Shown here: piece by piece, positions 17,936-25,948 of the stretch | Layout of the letters: the number at the start of each line of letters is the position of its first letter | Numbering within the stretch: position 1 is the first letter of the stretch | Assembly (NCBI GenBank): GCA_910574965.1 | Contig: CAJTDB010000029.1 | Span: 1-41,688, forward strand | Length of the DNA: 41,688 nucleotides | DNA from: Lachnospiraceae bacterium | GTDB taxonomy: Bacteria; Bacillota; Clostridia; Lachnospirales; Lachnospiraceae | Reading direction: 5' to 3' | Made by a program: the position numbers and the translations under genes | The notes under the pieces: generated by a model | The model's database searches: none | What the model was told of the DNA's origin: nothing | What the model saw: the letters and a program-made list of their open reading frames with translations, nothing else

Positions 17936-18696
17936 AGCTTTGCCCTCTGCTTTCTGGCGGCGTTGTCCTGCTCCACGATGGAGAGGAACACATCTTCCAG
18001 GTTATCGGCGGACATTCCCGCCTGCCTTGCGCTGTGCCGCAGATCATCCAAGCTGCCCTCAAACAGCAGCCGCCCATGATTGAGGATGCCGATGTCGTCC
18101 GCCATCAGCTCAATTTCCGACAGCATATGGGAGGAAATGAGGACGGTGCAATCGTACAGATCAGGCAGGGACTTCACCAGATTGCGAATTTCATGGATGC
18201 CGGAGGGGTCAAGGCCGTTGGTCGGTTCGTCCAGAATGAGGATAGGCGGACGGCCCAGCAATGCCCCGGCGAGGCCGAGCCGCTGTTTCATGCCCAGGGA
18301 ATACTTCTTTGCGAGGCGATCTCCAAATTCGGACAGCCCTACCAGCTCTAAGGCATCCTCTATGGTGTTTTTCCGCAATCCTAAAATCCGGCGTATCACA
18401 TCCAGGTTTTCCCGGCCCGTCAGGTTGGCATAGAACGAGGGGGCCTCAATGAAAGAGCCGATTTCCCGCAGAATTTTCAGCCGGTCACCCGGAAATTGTT
18501 TCCCGTCAATAGTAAAACGGCCCTTTGTGGGAGCGGTCAGCCCCAGGAGCATTTTCATAGTGGTGGATTTGCCCGCTCCGTTGGGGCCGAGAAAACCGTA
18601 AATACTGCCCCTGCGGACATGGATAGAAACATGGTTGACGGAAGTAAAATTTTTGTATTTCTTCGTCAACTGTTCTGTGGCGATAATATAGTCCAT
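17932..18696 (-). CDS. Lantibiotic-protection ABC ATPase, LanF-like
   Basis: An ATPase of 254 residues from the ATG at 18696. An upstream in-frame GTG at 18702 is less well placed relative to AAGGAG (18705-18710). It has Walker A GPNGAGKST, signature YSLGMKQR, Walker B ILILDEPTNGLDP, and H-loop SSHML. In place of the usual Gln, the Q-loop region reads IGSFIEAPSFY, with Glu, a hallmark of the E-loop in lantibiotic LanF proteins. That makes the LanF assignment firm. It leads the operon F-E-G plus a small membrane protein and is divergent from a regulator-kinase pair. Confidence 0.9.
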   Translation of the reverse strand: MDYIIATEQLTKKYKNFTSVNHVSIHVRRGSIYGFLGPNGAGKSTTMKMLLGLTAPTKGRFTIDGKQFPGDRLKILREIGSFIEAPSFYANLTGRENLDVIRRILGLRKNTIEDALELVGLSEFGDRLAKKYSLGMKQRLGLAGALLGRPPILILDEPTNGLDPSGIHEIRNLVKSLPDLYDCTVLISSHMLSEIELMADDIGILNHGRLLFEGSLDDLRHSARQAGMSADNLEDVFLSIVEQDNAARKQRAKL

Positions 18697-18756
18697 AGAC
18701 ACATCTCCTTTCTGCCCCTATGATACAGCATCAACCTGACTTCTACATTCTCTCGC

Positions 18757-18777
18757 CCTTACTTTTACCTTACTTTT
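18757..18777. promoter_or_regulatory. Direct repeat, candidate regulator box between divergent operons
   Basis: CCTTACTTTT occurs at 18757-18766 and 18768-18777, one helical turn apart (11-base period). OmpR-type regulators bind such same-face direct repeats. It lies upstream of the LanF-like gene on the minus strand and of the regulator gene on the plus strand. Confidence 0.5.
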
Positions 18778-18808
18778 TCAAAAGGCCATCCATAAAGTGG
18801 AACGAGTA

Positions 18809-18833
18809 TGTTATAATGGGAACGAACAGGAGG
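18809..18833 (+). promoter_or_regulatory. Extended -10 promoter and ribosome site of the regulator gene
   Basis: TGTTATAAT (18809-18817) is a perfect extended -10. No good -35 is seen, as expected for an activated promoter. AGGAGG (18828-18833) lies 7 bases before the ATG. Confidence 0.6.
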
Positions 18834-18840
18834 TGTCACG

Positions 18841-19542
18841 ATGGACCATTCATTTTTACACAGCAAAAAACTCCTGCTGGTCGATGACGAGCCGGAGCTT
18901 TTGAAAATGGTATCGGCTATTTTAGCGGACGAGGGGTTTTCGTGTCTTGTGACCGCCGCCAACATGAAAGAGGGAATTGCTGCCGCCAAAGCGGAAAAGC
19001 CTGATCTGGCAATTTTGGATGTGATGCTTCCGGACGGCGACGGCTTTTTCCTGATGGAGCAGATGCGCACATGGACGGATATTCCCGTGATTTTTCTGAC
19101 AGCCCGTGACGAGGCTGCGGACAAGCTGGCGGGGCTGGGCCTTGGCGCGGACGATTATATCGCGAAGCCCTTTCTGCCCCAGGAATTTCTGCTGCGGGTC
19201 TATGCGGTTCTGCGCCGATGCTACAAAGAGGACACAACCGTTTTGAAGCTGGATAGCTGTACGGTGGATTTCAGCCGGGCTGAAGTGGATAGAAGCGGTA
19301 AGATACTTCCCTTGACAGCGATGGAGCATAGGCTGCTGGAAACTCTTGCGAAGAATGAGGGACGTATTGTGACCGTGGACACGCTCTGCGAGGCCCTATG
19401 GGGGGACAACCCTTTTGGCTATGAAAACAGTCTGAATGCCCATGTGCGGCGTGTCCGGGAGAAGATCGAGGCAGATCCGTCAAAGCCGGTTTCCCTGCTG
19501 ACAGTCAAGGGGCTAGGCTATAAACTGCTGGCGAGGAAATAA
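18841..19542 (+). CDS. OmpR-type response regulator (LanR/SpaR-like)
   Basis: A 233-residue regulator. The receiver has D-D-E (LLVDDEPELL), phosphoacceptor Asp in DLAILDVMLPDGDGF and Lys in DDYIAKPF. A winged-helix DNA-binding domain ends LLTVKGLGYKLLARK. It lies four bases before the kinase gene and is divergent from the LanFEG-type operon, the standard SpaRK/NisRK arrangement. It probably activates that operon when a lantibiotic-like peptide is sensed. Confidence 0.92.
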   Translation: MDHSFLHSKKLLLVDDEPELLKMVSAILADEGFSCLVTAANMKEGIAAAKAEKPDLAILDVMLPDGDGFFLMEQMRTWTDIPVIFLTARDEAADKLAGLGLGADDYIAKPFLPQEFLLRVYAVLRRCYKEDTTVLKLDSCTVDFSRAEVDRSGKILPLTAMEHRLLETLAKNEGRIVTVDTLCEALWGDNPFGYENSLNAHVRRVREKIEADPSKPVSLLTVKGLGYKLLARK

Positions 19543-19545
19543 CCG

Positions 19546-20919
19546 ATGAAAGCATTTGGAAAATATATCTCAAAGTATCTTCTTTCCTTTTTTGTGTTTG
19601 CTCTCATTCTCCTGCTTGTCAATCTTCTTGCGTTTGCTTTGACGTTTGGAGGTATCGTATCCAGGGAATATGGTTCGGCATCACCCGCAAATATGTTGGA
19701 AGCTGTGGCAGGCGATCTGTCAGCATCCGGCATATCTGAAGAAAGGCTGCAAGAGCTAAACCATAATCGGATTTGGGCTATGCTATTGGACGCAGGCGGG
19801 CGCTGCATTTGGGAGGTATCTTTGCCGGAGGAAATTCCAACACAATACACGATTCAGGATGTGGCCGTGTTTTCGAAAGGCTATCTGCAAGACTATCCTG
19901 TTTTTGTGCGGAACATAGACAAAGGTCTGCTGGTATTGGGCTATCCAAAAGACAGCTTTATGAAGCTGACGGGAAACTATTTCCCGATACGGGCAATTCG
20001 GATTTTCCCGCTCTTTGTAACGGGCATCCTGGCGATTGACATATTGCTTTTGTTTTTGGTCTACTACTTCTCAAAACGAAATATAGCAAAAAATACGGAG
20101 CCGATTATGGCTTCTATCAAAACACTGTCCACCGGCAAACCTGTTGATCTGTCCATTCGAGGCGAGTTGTCGGAAATTGCGGATAGCGTCAGTCAGGCAT
20201 CCCAGGTGTTGAGCAGACAAAACCAGGCCCGCGCCAACTGGATCAGCGGCGTTTCCCACGACATCCGCACACCACTCTCTATGATTATGGGATATGCCCA
20301 GCGAATTGTCAAAGATCACGAGGCCAGCGGAAATATTCAGCAAGAGGCAGAGATCATCCGGGCGCAGAGCGCAAAAATCAAAGACTTGATACAGGACTTG
20401 AATTTGGTATCGCAGTTGGAATATGAAATGCAGCCGCTCCATAAAGAGCAGGTACGCCTGTCTAAGCTGCTGCGTTCCTATGGGGCGGATTTGCTCAATG
20501 CAGGTATCGGTGAGAAATATTCCGCCGAGGTTAAAATTTCTCCCGAAGCGGAAACCGCAGTTATAGACTGTGACGCCCGGTTGCTTTCGCGGGCTATCGG
20601 TAACTTGGTGCAAAACAGCATCAACCACAATCCGCAGGGGTGCGATATTTTCCTGTCCCTTGTCTGTTCATTGGAAGATGTTTCTATCACAGTTGCGGAC
20701 AATGGCGTGGGTATGTCCGCTGAAAAATTACGGGAGCTGGAAGAAAAACCTCACTATATGGAAAGCATCGATGAACGGCTGGACTTGAGGCATGGGCTGG
20801 GGCTTCTGCTTGTGAGGCAGATTGTGGAGGCGCATGGTGGAACAATGAAAATCGAAAGTGCGTCTCAAAGCGGATATAAAACAATTTTGATATTCCAAAG
20901 GCCGCACAGGAGGCGTTAG
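19546..20919 (+). CDS. Two-helix sensor histidine kinase (LanK-like)
   Basis: A 457-residue kinase with membrane helices at about 11-33 and 150-172 framing an outside sensor region of about 120 residues, then a HAMP-like linker. The H-box is WISGVSHDIRTPLSMIMGYA. The ATP domain has the N-box GNLVQNSINHNPQG, G1 VADNGVGMS and G2 HGLGLLLVRQIVEAHGG. Partner of the adjacent regulator. The ligand cannot be read from sequence; a peptide antibiotic is the likely signal given the divergent LanFEG operon. Confidence 0.92.
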   Translation: MKAFGKYISKYLLSFFVFALILLLVNLLAFALTFGGIVSREYGSASPANMLEAVAGDLSASGISEERLQELNHNRIWAMLLDAGGRCIWEVSLPEEIPTQYTIQDVAVFSKGYLQDYPVFVRNIDKGLLVLGYPKDSFMKLTGNYFPIRAIRIFPLFVTGILAIDILLLFLVYYFSKRNIAKNTEPIMASIKTLSTGKPVDLSIRGELSEIADSVSQASQVLSRQNQARANWISGVSHDIRTPLSMIMGYAQRIVKDHEASGNIQQEAEIIRAQSAKIKDLIQDLNLVSQLEYEMQPLHKEQVRLSKLLRSYGADLLNAGIGEKYSAEVKISPEAETAVIDCDARLLSRAIGNLVQNSINHNPQGCDIFLSLVCSLEDVSITVADNGVGMSAEKLRELEEKPHYMESIDERLDLRHGLGLLLVRQIVEAHGGTMKIESASQSGYKTILIFQRPHRRR

Positions 20920-21092
20920 GGCTTCTCTCACACTGATTGGCAGCAGTTGCGCGCCCTGCAAAAAATCTTCCCTCAAAGCTACAGCCTCCTGTTTCTATTT
21001 TACTAAAATTGCAACGTCTTTTCTAAGAACACCGGAGGAAAACGCAGCATCCGTTACTTCAGGAAGCGGTATTACTTTTCCGGATAAAGGAC

Positions 21093-22442
21093 TTACAAGG
21101 ATTTCCTTTTAAAAGCCCCTTTTGTTAACGCCTTTGTATATTGACTCATCATAAATACAGCATAAACAGCAACTAATAATTCTGTAATCGGCATTGCAAA
21201 CCATATGGAACTTGCCCCTGCTATAATCGGCAACAGCATAATTAAAATTCCGCTGACAATGCAGCCTCTGAAAACAGATACACAAAAAGCGGCTCTTGGT
21301 TTCATCAGCACTTGAAAATAATAAGTGGAGAAAATATTCAGCGGCAGCAATATAAACGAAATACTGTAACAACGGATTATTGAGGGCGCAATATCCAAGA
21401 TTGTTTTTGTTGGCTTCATAAAAATGTAAATATACAAATTAGGATAAATCAAACTGAGAGCAGTCCAAAATATACTGAACACTCCAACCGTATAAAGGGC
21501 GTACCGCAGAGTTTCTTTAATACGCTGCCATTTCTTTGCGCCGAAATTGATCGAAATAATTGGCTGTGCAGCCTGCCCTACACTATAAGCGCAGCACTGA
21601 ACAATCGTGCTTATATTGATAACCGGGCCATAAACAGCAAGTGCATTGCTGCCCAAATATTTCATAATCTGTCGGTTGAAAAGAACCGTCAAAATCCCCA
21701 TTGCAATATCAATAAAAAATGTTGGGAATCCGGTAACCAATATTTTCCTTAATTTTCTCGCAATTCCAGTCGGTTTTCGGAGCACCAGCGAATTTTTCTT
21801 AGACCAGAAATGGGAAAGCATAACCGCAAACGAAATCCCGGAGCCGGCTGCCGTTGCAAGTCCTGCACCCATAATCCCCATATCAAAAGTAAATACAAAA
21901 ATGTAATCGCCAACAACATTGAACAATCCCCCGGCTAATACGCCGGCAGTTGCAAGTTCGGGGTGGTTGTCATTTCGCAGAAATGCCGCCAGCATTTGAT
22001 TAAACAGAAATAATGGAATAACCGCTTTTACAGGCGCTAAATAGGTTTTGGCCAATGAAAGCAAGCTGTTGTCCGCTCCAAAAAACAACAGGATGGGTTT
22101 GTCGAAAAATATAATTGCCGTCCATGACACGAAGGCAAGAATGACAGAGCCTATAACCGCAGCCGTAAAATATTCATTTTCGTTTCCGCTTTTTTGTGTT
22201 TCCTGCCCTCTGACTGTACTAAAAATTACGGAGCCGCCAATTCCCATAAGCAGACCCAGGCTGTAAATAATATTCCAAACAGGAGCAACAACGGCTAATG
22301 CCGCCGTTCCGTCCGGGCCTTGATATTGTCCGACCATTGCCATATCCACAAGTGAATATACCGAAGTAATCATTGCACTTCCAAAGGCAGCAGACAAATA
22401 CTTGAAATAGATTGGTTTGATGTTTCCATTCAGCAAATTCAT
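21093..22442 (-). CDS. MATE-family efflux pump (MepA-like)
   Basis: A 449-residue protein with twelve membrane helices from the ATG at 22442 (AGGAGG upstream), starting MNLLNGNIKPIYFKYLSAAF. MATE hallmarks include SLVDMAMVGQYQGPDGTAAL in helix 1-2 and the internally repeated QAAQPIISINFGAKKW. Such pumps export cationic drugs with Na+ or H+ influx. Expression appears controlled by the long leader upstream, which folds into two matched hairpin motifs followed by an intrinsic terminator. That pattern and the MepA-type product fit guanidine-IV-controlled transporters. Confidence 0.9.
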   Translation of the reverse strand: MNLLNGNIKPIYFKYLSAAFGSAMITSVYSLVDMAMVGQYQGPDGTAALAVVAPVWNIIYSLGLLMGIGGSVIFSTVRGQETQKSGNENEYFTAAVIGSVILAFVSWTAIIFFDKPILLFFGADNSLLSLAKTYLAPVKAVIPLFLFNQMLAAFLRNDNHPELATAGVLAGGLFNVVGDYIFVFTFDMGIMGAGLATAAGSGISFAVMLSHFWSKKNSLVLRKPTGIARKLRKILVTGFPTFFIDIAMGILTVLFNRQIMKYLGSNALAVYGPVINISTIVQCCAYSVGQAAQPIISINFGAKKWQRIKETLRYALYTVGVFSIFWTALSLIYPNLYIYIFMKPTKTILDIAPSIIRCYSISFILLPLNIFSTYYFQVLMKPRAAFCVSVFRGCIVSGILIMLLPIIAGASSIWFAMPITELLVAVYAVFMMSQYTKALTKGAFKRKSL

Positions 22443-22468
22443 TGCCTTTTCCTCCTTTTTTTGCAAAT

Positions 22469-22514
22469 AAAAAACCGGATAAGAAAGACGAACAGGAACG
22501 GTTTTCTTATCCGG
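22469..22514 (-). terminator. Leader terminator of the MATE gene
   Basis: On the minus strand a 12-base arm (22503-22514, CCGGATAAGAAA) pairs with 22475-22486 and is followed by six T. Its 5' arm is the same CCGGATAAGA that ends the second aptamer copy, so the two structures exclude each other. Confidence 0.8.
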
Positions 22515-22599
22515 CACTCTTATACGCAAGAGCAACCCTCCGACAAACCGTATGTCCGCTATCTTATCCGGTCTTATACCTACGCTTATAAGTCCTCCG
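22505..22599 (-). ncRNA. Tandem-motif leader RNA, probable guanidine-IV (mepA) riboswitch
   Basis: Two 38-base motifs lie head to tail on the minus strand at 22599-22562 and 22542-22505. Each begins CGGAGG, has a small hairpin with GCGTA in or at its loop (CTTATA...TATAAG; CTCTT...AAGAG), and ends CCGGATAAGA. The end of copy 2 doubles as the 5' arm of the terminator, so folding of the aptamer (CGG with CCG) should block termination and switch the gene on. The mepA motif, known upstream of MATE genes in Clostridia, is a guanidine-IV sensor with two hairpins whose loops interact. The match is from memory and not aligned to a model. Confidence 0.65.
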
Positions 22600-22612
22600 A
22601 TAACTGCTGTAT

Positions 22613-22641
22613 AAACTAACAGAAATAATTTGGTTTGTCAA
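22613..22641 (-). promoter_or_regulatory. Promoter of the MATE leader
   Basis: On the minus strand, perfect TTGACA (22636-22641), a 17-base spacer and TAGTTT (22613-22618) with a TG extension. It is placed correctly to start the leader RNA. Confidence 0.65.
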
Positions 22642-22655
22642 GCCTTATATAAATT

Positions 22656-22680
22656 TTCATAAAAGTATTTCATAAAAGTA
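22656..22680. repeat. 12-bp tandem direct repeat
   Basis: TTCATAAAAGTA occurs at 22656-22667 and 22669-22680 (13-base period), between the blaR1 stop and the -35 of the MATE leader. It may be a regulator site or an UP-type AT-rich element. Confidence 0.5.
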
Positions 22681-24501
22681 TTATCTTTGCGCAAAAAAGA
22701 GAGGATAGTTCCACAGCTCCATGTCCGACAGGATAGAAAGAGTAATCTCTGCTGCTGTACTTCCGGCAGCGTCCGCAGTTCCTTGTATATTCGCGGCAAA
22801 AAAGTAGGTGTTGTCTCCTGTCTCTGCAAAACCGATAAACCAGCCGTTGATATCCTGTCCTTCTACGCATTCGGTTCCGGTTTTCCCATAAAACTTTTTG
22901 TCATCAGAAGAAAAAAGACAGATGGATTTTTTTACGGTGTCAATGTGTTCCTGAGCGAAACCAAAATGATTCTGATACAGGCTGGTTAGAAGTTCCACCT
23001 GCTCCACAGGAGATATTTTCAGGGAAGCCTGCATCCAGTAAGGACGAAAGCCGGAATGGGTATCCTGATTTCCATATCCAATTCTGCGGATATAGCGCGC
23101 TGCAGCGGCGCTGCCCAGTTGCTCGTCAATCTTCTGAAAATACCAATTAACCGAAGCCTGCATGGCAGAATACAGATTTTGATCTTTGTTCCATGAGGCA
23201 AAGGGATACGCTGTTCCATCCCAGGCCATAAAAGAATCCTGTGGGGTAATGATATGTTCTTCTAATCCAAACAGCGCATCGTAAATTTTATATGTAGAAT
23301 TGGGTGAGACCCTTTGCGTAGCACCTTCTGCGTGATAAACACTCCAGGCATCCATCTTTAAATCATAGAGAACAAAGCTTCCATGATATCCATGAAAGTA
23401 GGAAGACAAGTCAATCTGAGAAATAGTCTCAGAAGAAGTGTCCCATCTGTAAGTGCTCTCGTCTGCGGCAGAGGCGGACAGCAGAGGCGTGAGTCCCAGA
23501 AAAAGAATTATAAGGAAACAAAAAGAAATACATCCTTTCAGCTTCTTTTTGGCGGAGGGCTTTTGGTAGGAAGCAATATGCAGGATCCGTTTCTCCATCT
23601 GCCTCATGGTTCCGCTGATGCCGACGGTAAAAGGAAAAGGAGCAAGGGAAATCTTTTCTGCAAGTCCAAGCAGTGTGCAGCCGTAATCTTTATAGTCGCA
23701 TTCTTCTAAAAGGTCCAGGACAGCAGTGTCACAGGCAATTTCCCGGTCACTGCGCATTTCCCGCAGGGCATACCATACCAGGGGATGAAACCAGTACAAA
23801 ATGCAAGCAAGATCCATCAAGCAGCCTGCCAGTGCGTCTTTGTGCCGAAAATGCTGCAGTTCATGCAGCAGCATATACCGCAGCTCAGAAGCCGTACAGT
23901 CGGAGATGACGTAAATCGGAAGATAGATGCGTGGCCGAAAAAGCCCGGACATAACGGGAGACTTTAGAAAAGCGGTGCTGTAAATGGGGATATCTGCCGA
24001 TATTTTCATCTCATCCAGGCAGCTTTTGTACAAAATATGTATTTTCTGATTTTGCAGAGGAAGGGCAGACCGCCTTAATCTGTGGAAGCGTCTTCTTGAT
24101 CGTATCATCAGCAGAAGCATCGTCAGAATGCCTGCAATCCATACACAAAATAAAATAACTCCTATGAGGGACAGTTTGTTTCTGCCGGCAGAGAGCGCAA
24201 AATCCTGTATTGCGCCGCTGGCTGCAGGAGTGTCTAAGGGAAACGTTTTTTCCGCCCAAATTTCTGTCTGGGAGTAAACGATATGTTTCAGCCTTCCCGG
24301 CCAGGAGAAAATCCGGGGAAACTCTGCTGCGGACAAAGGCAGAAATGGAACGGATAAAAGCCCTGTCATCACATACCATAGATGGTACTGCATTCTGCTG
24401 GTCAGATGATTTCTTAACATCCATTTAAAGAGAAAAAGAAGTCCGATCAGGGCGCCAAGAAGAAGATTGCTGATCAGAAAATGCATCATAAAGCTTGCCA
24501 T
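22681..24501 (-). CDS. blaR1: BlaR1-type beta-lactam sensor with M56 protease and PBP-like domain
   Basis: A 606-residue protein from the ATG at 24501 (GAGG in the blaI stop region). N-terminal membrane helices carry an M56 metalloprotease domain with the zinc motif LLHELQHFRHKD and a downstream Glu in REMRSDREIACD. After a last helix ending near LLSASAADES, the outside C-terminal domain resembles class D beta-lactamases: the SxxK serine motif NSTYKIYD and the KTG motif YGKTGTEC. Beta-lactam acylation activates the protease, which leads to BlaI removal. It is 4 bases downstream of blaI. No beta-lactamase gene is nearby. Confidence 0.92.
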   Translation of the reverse strand: MASFMMHFLISNLLLGALIGLLFLFKWMLRNHLTSRMQYHLWYVMTGLLSVPFLPLSAAEFPRIFSWPGRLKHIVYSQTEIWAEKTFPLDTPAASGAIQDFALSAGRNKLSLIGVILFCVWIAGILTMLLLMIRSRRRFHRLRRSALPLQNQKIHILYKSCLDEMKISADIPIYSTAFLKSPVMSGLFRPRIYLPIYVISDCTASELRYMLLHELQHFRHKDALAGCLMDLACILYWFHPLVWYALREMRSDREIACDTAVLDLLEECDYKDYGCTLLGLAEKISLAPFPFTVGISGTMRQMEKRILHIASYQKPSAKKKLKGCISFCFLIILFLGLTPLLSASAADESTYRWDTSSETISQIDLSSYFHGYHGSFVLYDLKMDAWSVYHAEGATQRVSPNSTYKIYDALFGLEEHIITPQDSFMAWDGTAYPFASWNKDQNLYSAMQASVNWYFQKIDEQLGSAAAARYIRRIGYGNQDTHSGFRPYWMQASLKISPVEQVELLTSLYQNHFGFAQEHIDTVKKSICLFSSDDKKFYGKTGTECVEGQDINGWFIGFAETGDNTYFFAANIQGTADAAGSTAAEITLSILSDMELWNYPLFFAQR

Positions 24502-24505
24502 AGGC

Positions 24506-24889
24506 TTACCTCTTTGATATAGAGTCTTTGGACAAAAGGGCGCGCAGCTTTTCCAGTTCGTCTCCGGAAAGCTGGTCATTTTCGATATAGGCTGACAGCA
24601 TAGCGGAGAGTTCTCCGCCGTAAAAACGTTTCAGAAAAGAATGACTCTCCTGGCTTACATATTCCTGCTCTGCCACCAAAGGCGTGTAGACGAATACCCG
24701 ACTTTGCTTTTCATAGGTAAGGGCCCCTTTGGTGACCAGGCGCTTAATTAGAGTCTGTATGGTCTTGGGACTCCACGTGGTAGTTTTCACCAGACGTTCT
24801 GTAATTTCATTCGTATTGATAGGGGCAAATTTCCAGACAATTTTCATAACCTCGAATTCGGCTTCTGAAATTTGCGGCAATGGACGCAT
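24506..24889 (-). CDS. blaI: BlaI/MecI-family repressor
   Basis: A 127-residue winged-helix repressor from the ATG at 24889 (AAGGAGGG). It starts MRPLPQISEAEFEVMKIVWK and contains TTTWSPKTIQTLIKRLVTKG, the DNA-recognition helix and wing region typical of BlaI, followed by a C-terminal dimerisation helix set. It represses its own operon through the TACA-N2-TGTA-type box upstream and is co-transcribed with blaR1. Confidence 0.95.
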   Translation of the reverse strand: MRPLPQISEAEFEVMKIVWKFAPINTNEITERLVKTTTWSPKTIQTLIKRLVTKGALTYEKQSRVFVYTPLVAEQEYVSQESHSFLKRFYGGELSAMLSAYIENDQLSGDELEKLRALLSKDSISKR

Positions 24890-24910
24890 GGGGATTCCCT
24901 CCTTAAATCT

Positions 24911-24955
24911 TACATTTGTGATAAAAATTATAAAGGGTAAGCATCTGGATGTCAA
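24911..24955 (-). promoter_or_regulatory. blaI-blaR1 promoter with BlaI box
   Basis: On the minus strand, perfect TTGACA (24950-24955), 17-base spacer and perfect TATAAT (24927-24932). TACATTTGTG (24911-24920) lies at the expected transcription start and matches the BlaI operator TACA-N2-TGTA in 7 of 8 positions. A repressor bound there would block the operon. Confidence 0.85.
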
Positions 24956-25009
24956 TGGAGCCGGTAAAAACAAAATATCATGAAACTAGTTAAGCTCGTT
25001 TCCGATGTC

Positions 25010-25061
25010 TTGACAAACATACCGATAGTATGATAATATAAAAACATACCATCAGTATGTT
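25010..25061 (+). promoter_or_regulatory. tetR promoter with two matched operators
   Basis: TTGACA (25010-25015) and a -10 near 25032-25038. CATAC-N5-GTATG occurs twice, once in the spacer (25018-25032) and once at the transcript start (25045-25059, arms extend to 7 bases). The layout predicts tight self-repression. Confidence 0.8.
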
Positions 25062-25078
25062 TGAAGAGGTGCATAGAT

Positions 25079-25735
25079 ATGGCAAGAAATAAACACCCGG
25101 AAGAAACGGTTCATTTGATCTTGGATGTTGCTTTTCGCTTATTTATGGAAAAGGGATATGAGCATACTTCCATTCAGGATATTATCAATCATTTAGGCGG
25201 TCTTAGCAAAGGTGCTATCTATCATCATTTTAGATCAAAAGAAGATATTTTAATTGCGGTTACAGACAGAATGACGGCGGAGTCAAATCAGATGCTTGCA
25301 GTTATCCGCGACCGCCAGGATCTTAGCGGCGAGGAAAAGCTGAAAACAATTTTTAAAGAATCCATTGCCCGATCCGTACAGGATGATATTTTTACAGTCG
25401 CACCCGACTTTCATAATAATCCCAAACTTCTTTTCAGCCTTTTGCATGATACGATAGAAGAAGTGGTGCCAAATTATATTTTACCAATTATCCAGCAGGG
25501 GATTTCAGACGGTTCGATCAAAACGGACTATCCCAAACAATTAGCAGAACTGATTTTGCTTGCGGCCAATATCTGGATGAATCCGATGGTATTCGATAGC
25601 TCTGAGGAAGATTCCTACTGCAAATTTATGATACTCAGCCAGATGCTGCAGGGCTTTGGACTGGATATCATAGACACCGAGATATTGGAACGGCTGCAGG
25701 AGCTGGTATCGATCTATCAAAAGAGCAAAAAATAA
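25079..25735 (+). CDS. TetR-family repressor
   Basis: A 218-residue regulator from the ATG at 25079 (GAGGTG 8 bases upstream); the TTG at 25061 is inside the operator. The N-terminal helix-turn-helix reads TSIQDIINHLGGLSKGAIYH and HFRSKEDILIAV; the rest is a variable helical ligand domain. Matching CATAC/GTATG palindromes stand before itself and before the MFS pump gene downstream, so it most likely controls both and releases them when a drug-like ligand binds. Confidence 0.92.
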   Translation: MARNKHPEETVHLILDVAFRLFMEKGYEHTSIQDIINHLGGLSKGAIYHHFRSKEDILIAVTDRMTAESNQMLAVIRDRQDLSGEEKLKTIFKESIARSVQDDIFTVAPDFHNNPKLLFSLLHDTIEEVVPNYILPIIQQGISDGSIKTDYPKQLAELILLAANIWMNPMVFDSSEEDSYCKFMILSQMLQGFGLDIIDTEILERLQELVSIYQKSKK

Positions 25736-25770
25736 AATGCATGCAGGGAGTGTTCTGCTGCCACGAATAA

Positions 25771-25803
25771 ATTTCTGCCTGTAAAACGGGCAGAAATATT
25801 TTG
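25771..25803 (+). terminator. Terminator after tetR
   Basis: ATTTCTGCC (25771-25779) pairs with GGCAGAAAT (25789-25797), followed by ATTTT. It separates tetR from the MFS gene. Confidence 0.65.
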
Positions 25804-25812
25804 AAATAAGTA

Positions 25813-25831
25813 CATACCGACGTATGGTATG
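25813..25831 (+). promoter_or_regulatory. Third TetR-type palindrome, before the MFS gene
   Basis: CATACCGACGTATGGTATG is a 19-base palindrome with CATACC and GGTATG ends, related to the two tetR operators. A further GTATGCATAC lies at 25839-25848. No clear promoter was found, so the exact control point is uncertain. Confidence 0.6.
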
Positions 25832-25948
25832 AAAAAACGTATGCATACATTGAGAAAAGCAATACCGCAGAAAAAAGCTATGGATAAATGGGAATCATCA
25901 ATAACTGAAATATTTTCATAAATGGAATAAAAAATGGAGGTTTTGCGA

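Noticed and set aside
22656-22680. Start of a CRISPR-like repeat array
   Set aside because: Only two adjacent copies, 13-base period, no spacers and no cas genes.
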